Source of the DNA: Apiosordaria backusii
Taxonomy: Eukaryota; Ascomycota; Sordariomycetes; Sordariales; Lasiosphaeriaceae
Length of the DNA stretch: 64,000 bases
Assembly (NCBI GenBank): GCA_030549205.1
Contig: JAUKTV010000012.1
Coordinates: forward strand, 310,001 to 374,000
Reading direction: 5' to 3'
The notes under the pieces are model-generated. The model saw nothing but the letters and a program-made list of their open reading frames with translations, was not told the origin of the DNA and searched no databases. The position numbers were made by a program, and so were the translations under genes. Shown one piece after another: positions 56,574 through 64,000 of the stretch (positions are counted from its first letter, which is position 1; every line of letters starts with the position of its first letter).

Positions 56574-58146
56574 GGCGAGGCACAAGTACGGCAGCTTCTG
56601 TATGATGAATGGAGAAAGTAGTCTCTAGGGAAACGTTCCAGGAAAACGTCAGGTAGATAATGTTGGGCGGCCTGATGTGCAGAGACCCCTCAATAGGCAC
56701 CCTGCTGGTAAGGCTGCGTTGGGCCTGGGCAAGTTGTTAGAAAGCCATGTCTTGGCGTGGGGTGCATGGTTGACACCACACCGGCATGATGTGCCAGATT
56801 TGGTACATATATTGATATCGTTATTTTCTTCTCCATTTGACCCTTTCAGAGCAATCCCAACCACTTATCGACTCACCTGCGCTTTTTTCCATTTCAGTCC
56901 CATCTTTTCTGGACTGCAATCCAAGTTTAGTCTGGACAAGTCCGAGTCATGTCTTCATCCCAGCTTACAAACGACAAAATCAAGAATTCACCTCGACTTT
57001 TGAAGGCAACGGGTTTTCTTACTTCGAACGTTGAAGTGCTGGATGTTACAGGATCTCTTGCCCCTGAATCGTACCCCTGAGCGGTGTAAACACATGTCGG
57101 GGCCCACCATGATACCTAGCAACCTGTCCCTCAAGGACCATCCATGATAAGGGTTAGGGTTTTAAACGATCGAGTATACCAATCGCGAGATGAAGCCAAG
57201 CAGAGCCCAGAATCACTTCCGAGTGGATGTTGCTGCATCGTGGCAGGCCGCATCGCTCCGTGCAATTCCAGCATCCTGCCATCAGTCGCAGCAAGCTAAG
57301 CTGACAGCCAATCGAGAAGGCATCGAATGTTGTTTTGGTGTCGGTTCGAGAGACAAGTCAACCGGAGATTTTTGGTTGGCCGTTGAACTTCAGCAGCCGC
57401 CCGGCCATGTGGGGCAGGCAAGTCTCCGTCCGCGGTGTGACATCAGCCATCCGATTGGCTGGGGCCAGCGCCTACTGAATGTCGCCAATGTCTCGGTCAA
57501 AAAATAGCAATCGGGTTCCAAGAGCCTCACTCGATCGCCTTGTTTCTTTCCCCATGTTGTGCAATTGGAGCTTAGGCGCCAATAGACGCGCTTGTTTCAA
57601 GCCGAAATGAATCATCCGTCGCCAGGGATCAACGTCGGATCAAGACGGCTGGCGAACAACACGCAGACACATAAGATGTCGAGCTGCCTCGACTGGGCTT
57701 GATGTTGGGGCTTCTGTTCAGCAACACAAGCATAACGAACACGTCTTTTCCTTTGGTTTCGTTTCCCTTTTTTCCTTTTTTCTTAGGGTCTCTATTTCCT
57801 ATTTTTCCTTTGTGACTATCTACAGGTTTTCGGCTTGGGTATTTCCTTCGTCTTTCGATTTCCTTGTCTACCTGATCACTACTATCAACAACTCACGATT
57901 CGACATTTCTTGGCAGTTGACCTGTCCCAACACATTCAAGCCCAAACTTCACGCATCCAGCCGTGAAGTAGCGAAACCATTTCCCCACGATCTCATTACC
58001 GGTTGCCCAACATTCCCGTCACAACTTCTTTCCCGCCTCCCCCGACGGTGCCGTTCCCAAAATCCAAGTTTCCTCTAAGAACCGCTTCCAAGGAGAGACC
58101 GTCGCTTGAGTTGGTGACCGAGTTCAACTCGGCCAGGCCTAACAAG
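56574..58146. other. Divergent promoter region, no gene supported
   Basis: About 1.6 kb between the HET gene and the MARVEL gene. No coding region stands out. The right part (57740-58000) is a C/T-rich leader with runs of T and TTTCC typical of a fungal 5' UTR, so the MARVEL mRNA probably has a long leader. Confidence 0.5.
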
Positions 58147-59583
58147 ATGCGGTTCCAAGCACCACAGCTGGGCGCCCTGGGCGTCACTTTTACCCTGATG
58201 CGGGCATGCCAGTTCGCGTGTCTTATTTCCGTTATTGGTCTCTGCGCCAACTTCATCAACGAGATTGCCACAGCTGAGCACAACCCCCCATCAGAGCTGG
58301 TCGGCGCTCTCACAGTGGTATGTCATGCGTTTTCCCAGCATGTGTTGTGACAAGTAGCTGACTTTCTGCAGGCCGTGACAGCAATTATCTATGTGATCAT
58401 CACCTACATCTTGTATTACGACAACATGCTGTCGATGCTCACGACCGCCGGTCTCGACGGTCTCCTCTTCATTGCCTCCATCGTCGTGGCCTCGTTGGTT
58501 GGAAAGCCCCTTTCCATGCTCAACTGTGCTGCTCTCCCATCTTCAGACTACGCCACTACCTTCTTCTCCTCGGCCCCGTCCCCAATCAAGTCGATCATCA
58601 CCAAGACAATCTCCTACGTGACCTTTGTCCTCCTCGACAGGACAACCTGCTACCAGATCAAGGCTGTTTGGGGCCTGTGCATCACAATCTGCATCCTCTT
58701 CGCCTTCTCCACCCTTGCCTGCCTCGGTCTCTGGCAGCGCATCCGCCGCGAAACCAAGACAAAGGACTTTGAGGGTTAGGGGCGCGCGGGCACCTACGGA
58801 GGAGTGCGTGGTGTTGGAAAGGCGTGGGAGTCAGAAGTGTCTCTCGGGACAAAGTCCATGGCTTCCAGCGGTTCCTACCCACGCTTCCCCCCTCCTCCGC
58901 TGGTGCCCATCCGCGATCGCGGAAACAGCCGCGCGCCTTCTGCGGCTTTGCTCTCCATCGACTCTAACAACAACGCGCTTGGATTATCGGTTACCCAACC
59001 CAGATACAGCTGTGAGTCGGATGCCTCTTCGATCAACAGCGTCTTCACTGGCGGAAGCCCCCCTACCAAAGGATTACGACCACCGCCAAGACTTCACATG
59101 CGAGCCCCAGCGAAGACAATGCCGACAATTCCAGGATCTCCCACTGACGAGAAGGAGGGTCAATACCAGGGTCTCTCGCCGTTAGTGGCTAGGGTTCCCG
59201 CTCTTACATTGAGCATCCCGCCCAATCCACAAACGGTAACTTCACCCAGCGATGACAAGATCCCAGAGGAGCACAAGCGGGTTCCTACTCTTCTCCCTCG
59301 GTCCCCCTTGTCTCCGATCAGAGGCTTCATGATGGCCGCTCGCCGCAACCGCAAGTCAGGTGGCGTGCCTGTCCCGCCTCCCATCGTTGTCCCATCTCCG
59401 CCCGGAAGAAGTTCAAGGTTCAGAGAGGAGAAGAGCCCGAGCCCGGCGCTGGAGACGGTCATGTTCAGCCCACCTCCGATTCCTAGTGCTCCCAAGAAGA
59501 GGAAGACAGTCTGGGAGGGGTGGTGGGATATCGGACTGCTGGAGAGGATGAATACTATTAAGAGGAAGGCGCTGCCGAAATAG
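58147..59583 (+). CDS. MARVEL-domain membrane protein with long cytosolic tail
   Basis: Three-exon model: 58147-58317, 58372-58774, 58835-59583; introns of 54 nt (GTATGT...CTGAC...GCAG) and 60 nt (GTTAGG...TCAG); 440 residues. Four membrane helices of MARVEL type: GALGVTFTLMRACQFACLIS, AVTAIIYVIITYILYY, GLLFIASIVVASLVG and a helix around LCITICILFAFSTLACLGLW, with RIRRET on the cytosolic side. Intron 2 is inferred: without it the protein stops right after KTKDFEG, yet the same frame continues open for 750 bases into a Pro/Ser-rich tail. Splicing joins KTKDFE to EVSLGTKSMASSGS. The tail has SP-rich phospho-type motifs and ends IGLLERMNTIKRKALPK. Alternatives are a 192-residue protein plus a separate gene starting MASSGS at 58858. 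MARVEL proteins organise membrane domains. Confidence 0.78.
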
Positions 59584-60325
59584 ATATGGCATGAGAGATA
59601 GAATAGAATGATGGAGAATGGATGTTGCATACCGGGATGGCCTTGGATAGGCCGGTAATTATCTGGGGTTTGGAAAATGTAATTTGCGTATCATGGGTAA
59701 AATTTGGGACAGGATCATCTCCCTTTGGAAGGTCGAGAATCAAAATACATGAATCTATACAGAATGATAAAATAATACACATCTTCATCGAAGACTGGTA
59801 CTGCAGACTGCTTCAACTCCGCGGGTGGCAATGATCAAATCCTTGATGTTTGCTGGATGTGGAAGTTTGAGTTTGAGCCACCTACAGGCTGGCGGTACTA
59901 AAAAAGTCACAAGCCGTAAGTTTTGGCGATAACACGCCACGAAAATGATGTTTGAGATATCATCCAATTCACACATGACGTAAGTGGTGTTGGTGGTGGT
60001 GGTGGACGAGATACACTTCGGGCAGTCTCCACGGTGGCTGCCTCGAGCTTCGCTGCATCAAAGTCCGTTGCGCAAAATAAAAAGCCGAAGCAGCGCCTTG
60101 TTTCCACTTTCCACTTTCCTCCCGTCTAGCATTCTCTTCCATTACCACCACAGATCTCCCATTCTCGCTGTCATCATCAATACGGAAAATCTCTGCCATC
60201 TACACATCAGGACACACATCACATCTAAAACTCAACTCCACCGCGAAAACCAGCCCCCCACGTCCGCACATCACAAACCTCCCGTGTTTTCCCCAGCAAC
60301 CAAACCTCTCACCCCAAAATCCAAA

Positions 60326-60919
60326 ATGAACTTCCTCCGCGAGCTCGACATAGGCAATACCAAATCCATCCTCGAATTCGTCGACCTCCACTGGAACCAC
60401 CCAGACACCCTCTTCGGCTCTCGCGACCAGATCGAGGCCTTCTGGAAATATGCCTTTGCCTTGGCATTGTTCAAGTTCCTCACGAAGCTCCTCATTGCAT
60501 TCATCTTATACAGAAGCGGGTTTATGGAGTGGCAGTGGGGGAAGCTTGTGGAGTGCAAAGCTTGGTGGAATAGGAAGAGGGCGGAGAGGAAGGCAAGACG
60601 GGAGGAAGGAGGGAAGGTTAAGGAGGAGGGAGTAATGAAGGAGGAGGGACAACAGGAGGGACAGGGGAAGGAGGAGGAGGCAAAGGAGGAGGAGGCAACA
60701 CAGGAACAGACAACGCAGGAGCAGACAACACATGAGCAGACAACACATGAGCAGGAAAAACAGGACCAGGACCAGGAAAAACAGGGCCAGGAAAAACAGG
60801 ACCAGGAAAAACAGAAACAAGAGCAGGGGATGAGGGAGTTGCTTGATGCACAGGCTAGAGCCTGGGAACGTTTTGCGATGGAGATGGCACGGCGGCGCGC
60901 TTACGGCAACCACAGGTAA
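60326..60919 (+). CDS. Hypothetical single-pass membrane protein with Glu/Gln repeat tail
   Basis: Single-exon frame of 197 residues starting MNFLRELDIGNTKSILEF in an AAAATGAAC context. One membrane helix is likely around residues 45-68 (YAFALALFKFLTKLLIAFIL), followed by a Trp-rich basic segment (MEWQWGKLVECKAWWNRKR). A low-complexity tail is built from short tandem units such as EEEAKEEEA, TTQEQTTHEQ and EKQDQEKQ. The C-terminus, MRELLDAQARAWERFAMEM, is amphipathic. The tail is encoded by a purine-rich minisatellite (about 60650-60830) with 15-21-base units in frame. No family is recognised; the N-terminal 80 residues look conserved-type and the tail length is expected to vary between strains. 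Confidence 0.6.
   Translation: MNFLRELDIGNTKSILEFVDLHWNHPDTLFGSRDQIEAFWKYAFALALFKFLTKLLIAFILYRSGFMEWQWGKLVECKAWWNRKRAERKARREEGGKVKEEGVMKEEGQQEGQGKEEEAKEEEATQEQTTQEQTTHEQTTHEQEKQDQDQEKQGQEKQDQEKQKQEQGMRELLDAQARAWERFAMEMARRRAYGNHR
60650..60835 (+). repeat. In-frame purine-rich minisatellite
   Basis: GAGGAGG-type units, then AACACATGAGCAGAC and AGGAAAAACAGGACC units repeat within the coding frame of the 60326 gene. All repeat units keep the frame open. Confidence 0.7.
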
Positions 60920-61124
60920 AGAGACAAAGGATGTGGATGATGTAAACGTTGGGGCTTCTGGTGATGTCACAGAGCGGTATATTGTTGAACATGGGGTGGG
61001 CGACGAGCGAAGCTGTTCCAAATGATGGGAGTTACTGTGTTGTGGTTGCTTATAGGTATTACGGGCTTACGGCTGGAAAACAGAACATGAAGACCAATGG
61101 TATTGGAATTGACTGATAGAGAGG

Positions 61125-64000
61125 AAAGGAAGAAGACTACTATAGGATATAGGAGTCCTATTAAATATAAAGGGGCTTACTTAAAGGTTAGTTATCGAAC
61201 TATTAAACTACTATTAAACTATCGGACCTTTAAAAGGTTTATATCGAATATACTTTCTTATTAGGTTCAAATTTATAATATTACCTCCTTATCCTATCCT
61301 TTTAAACTTATTTACTTTATAAGTTTTTTAAAGGCCTTATAAGTTTTTATTTCTTTTATTATAAAATACTATTAAAGTCTTTACTATACTTTATAATAAG
61401 TATCTTTTTTATTTATAAACTTATACTATAAAAGTACCGAATATATTATTTACTTTTTATTAACTGTACTTCTCTATTTATTTACTATCGGAAAGGTTTA
61501 AATAGTATATATAGCACTTTATAGGCTTTTTATAAAATTTAATATATTTAATACAGATATCTTTTCTTTTTTAAAAGATTCTTTTTTTATATTTTTATTT
61601 AAGTAATTTCGAGCTTAATATTATTTACTTTTATAAATTGTTAAGATAGGTGTCTTACAGGCCTATAGGTATAGACCTGTGCAGAGAACGGCGCAGAACA
61701 TTGAGAGTAAAGAGGGTTTTGTCTGCAGTATACGATAGTAGCTAGGCACTGAAGGAATGTAGATTATAGGGGCAATACCTTGTAATATATAAAAGATAGA
61801 TACTATAATATAGGCTTATAAGGTACTATAAAATATAGTAAACTAATATATTAAATTGACTTATTAGCTAAGAAAATATTATAGTAAATAGTTATAAAGG
61901 ATAAGACCTATTATAAATCTTCAGCTTTATATTGCTTTCTAAACCTTTCTTTATTTTAAGACCTAAATGCCTGTTAAGTCTGCTAATTATAAAGCCTAAA
62001 TGCCTATTAAGTCTACTAACTATAAAGCCTAAATACCTATTAAGTCTGCTAGCTATAGACTTAACTGGCCAGCTAAGTCTAACTATTAAATATATTAACT
62101 AGAAGCTATTTATAAAGTATAGGGCATTAACGTTTTACTATTATAATATATTAACTATCTAAGGCTTTAAGCTACTTTAAGGGTCTAAAGATTACTATAA
62201 TTGCTATAGTAAAGTATTAGTAAGTATTGTAATTTTAAGCTATTTAATTATTATTAGCCCTATAAGTTATAGGTTAAAATATACTATAAAGTCTATAACT
62301 AAGTATTATATTTTAACATCCTCTTTATAACCGCAGTATATAGTATTAATTAAAAAGGCTTAGAAAGGTTTAATAGTAAGATAAAGGTATTAAATAGTAC
62401 TGTAAGTAAGGCTTTAGTAAGGCCGTTAGTAAGCATTTTCTTTATAGAAAGGTAGGTTATAGTAATAACTTTAGTAAATATAGCCTTTTTAACCTCTTAA
62501 AATTAAATTAAAGTATATTTAGTTCAGCGATTGTACTTATCGCTATAAACAGTAGCAATAAAGCCTTTATTATTATATAATAGGGAGGTAAGGCCTATAA
62601 TAGGCTTAGAAATTTCCTAAAAAAGATCCTTAAGCTATATAGCTTCTTTAAGGCCTTTAATAAACTTAATATATTCGGCCTTTAAAGTACTAAAGAATAT
62701 AGTAGACGCTTTTTTAGATTTCTAGTTAATAGGACCTTTAGTTAAAGTAAATAGCTAACTGTAAGTAGATTTAGTACTTTCTTTATACTTAGCCTAATTA
62801 CTATTAATAAAGCCGATAGGCTTTAAGTTACTATTAAAGCTATAACTAATAGTACTATAAATACTAGAATAAAAGTAAAAAAGTAATGATTTTACAGCTT
62901 TTAAGTAAGTATTAGTAGGCTATATTAGATATTATAAAAGCTACTAAACGCTAAAGGCTATATTAAGCTTAGTTTAAACTATAGTATATATTAAAGTACT
63001 AATTAATTATCGATATAGGTACTAATTAAAAGAGCTTATAAAGGTTTTAGGCCTATTACCTTTACTTGTAATTTTAAGGCTTAGTAAAAGGGAAGTTAAT
63101 TTAATATTAATTCTAAAGTACTTAACTGCCTTTATAATATAGGCCTTTTAATAGATTTAAAGGCACTATTAAGGCCTATTATATTTAATTTAAATACTAA
63201 GGAAATAACAGGTAGGACTTAAATCTTTAATATTATAATACTTCTTTATAGTATTCTTTAAAGCTTAAAGCTATAAAGGCTTAGGGCCTATAATTAAGTA
63301 GTTATTAATATAGTTAATAATAAAGATCTTATAGTTTAGGTAAAAATAGGTAGTTATATTAAAGATAAAAGGCTTAAAACTTAAAGTCTAGGTTATTATA
63401 AAGACCTTCTATTATTAGAGGTAAAAAGTCTATTTTAGACTATATAAAGATTTTTTTAGTAAAATAATTTAATCTTTAATAGGGTCTTATCTAGTTACTT
63501 TTAGTAGTATTATAGTACTAATATTACTATAGGCAAACTTAAATAGTCTTTATAAAATTTCGATATAGATATTAAAATCGGTCTTTAAGTTTAAAAAGGC
63601 TTCTATAAAGTCTACTTGCTCTAAATCCTAATTAAATATAGCTATAAAGGCCAATATAATTCTCTAAATTAAAGGCCTTATAGTAAAAGCATAGGTCTAT
63701 TTAAAATCGATTTTAAAGGCCTATTAAAAACCTTAAGTAATTAATTAAGCTTTAAACTTTACTATAATACCCTATAAATTCTTCTTATCTTTAAAGACTT
63801 AGTAGCTTATAATAGGCTTTTTTTTAACTTAAAATCGGTAGATAAAATAGAAGGTCTTAATAGTAAGAAGTTAGTATAATTTAATAAAGATAGCTTATAA
63901 CTATTACTTTTTTTTAAAGTATTTTAAAGCTTACTTAAAGGTATTAGGCTTTAAGGCCTTTATAAAATAGCACTCCTTATAGTAAAAAACTAAATAAAAA
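61125..64000 (-). mobile_element. RIP-mutated Ty1/copia relic, reverse orientation, cut by window end
   Basis: A+T-rich block starting just after 61125. On the minus strand at about 63640-63270 a copia reverse transcriptase can be read through stops: DLEQVDFIEAFLN, then KTDFNIYIEI, LLKKSLYSLK and FIINYINNYLII. The last corresponds to the YVDDLLI-type active site, with Asp codons changed to Asn. The element therefore runs right to left, its 3' part lying in 61125-63200 and its 5' part beyond 64000. LTR borders are not settled. A short GC-richer island at about 61645-61790 interrupts the block and may mark an LTR or an element junction. Not functional. Confidence 0.8.

Noticed and set aside
58003..58146. 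Extension of the MARVEL protein to an upstream ATG at 58003
   Set aside because: The added 48 residues are Pro/Ser-rich and lie in the C/T-rich leader. The protein starting at 58147 begins directly before the first membrane helix as expected.

Overview
The window looks like nuclear DNA of a filamentous ascomycete (Pezizomycotina, most likely a sordariomycete; this is inference). The support is: genes with short GT-AG introns (mostly 54-133 nt), fungal-specific families (two full HET-domain genes plus a HET remnant, an NB-ARC/TPR STAND protein, a CmcJ-type oxygenase, a MARVEL protein), and three long blocks of almost pure A+T in which transposon relics carry transition-type mutations typical of repeat-induced point mutation (RIP).

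Layout. 1-1670: no supported gene. 1671-8262: a DUF829 hydrolase-like gene, a HET gene, a DUF1826-like gene, an unknown gene and a broken HET 3' fragment. 8900-10718: cytosolic asparaginyl-tRNA synthetase, the one clear housekeeping gene. 10960-12320: a broken ATP-grasp gene. 13659-16933: a small membrane protein and a family III CoA-transferase whose frame is broken twice. 17018-22273: mostly non-coding, rich in GCCAAG hexamers, with one small putatively acylated protein. 22274-24877: a secreted short tyrosinase and a short-chain dehydrogenase. 25432-29811: a RIP-mutated DNA transposon with 79-bp terminal inverted repeats and a DD34E relic. 30775-37363: a CorA-like membrane protein converging on a large NLR (alpha/beta-hydrolase-like, NB-ARC, TPR). 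38376-43051: a CmcJ/NvfI-type oxygenase, a tiny hypothetical and a probably secreted M20 peptidase. 43940-51385: a complete RIP-mutated Ty1/copia retrotransposon with 309-bp LTRs and a perfect 5-bp target duplication. 51453-56573: an FAD monooxygenase and a 925-residue HET protein. 58147-60919: a MARVEL protein with a long tail and a Glu/Gln-repeat membrane protein. 61125-64000: the end of another copia relic in reverse orientation, running out of the window.

How it fits together. The window reads as an accessory, transposon-bounded region in which non-self recognition genes (HET, NLR) lie among oxidoreductases and hydrolases. I see no coherent biosynthetic cluster. The most unusual signals are (i) an NLR whose N-terminal hydrolase domain has Gly where the catalytic Ser is expected, (ii) a dispersed family of arrays with a period of about 20-22 bp and an AAGCTGGGAT-like core that flanks or enters several genes, and (iii) repeated single-base frame breaks at short homopolymers, including one in the essential AsnRS gene, so that assembly error has to be weighed against real gene decay. 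All exon joins were read by eye from splice-site and frame logic and need transcript support.
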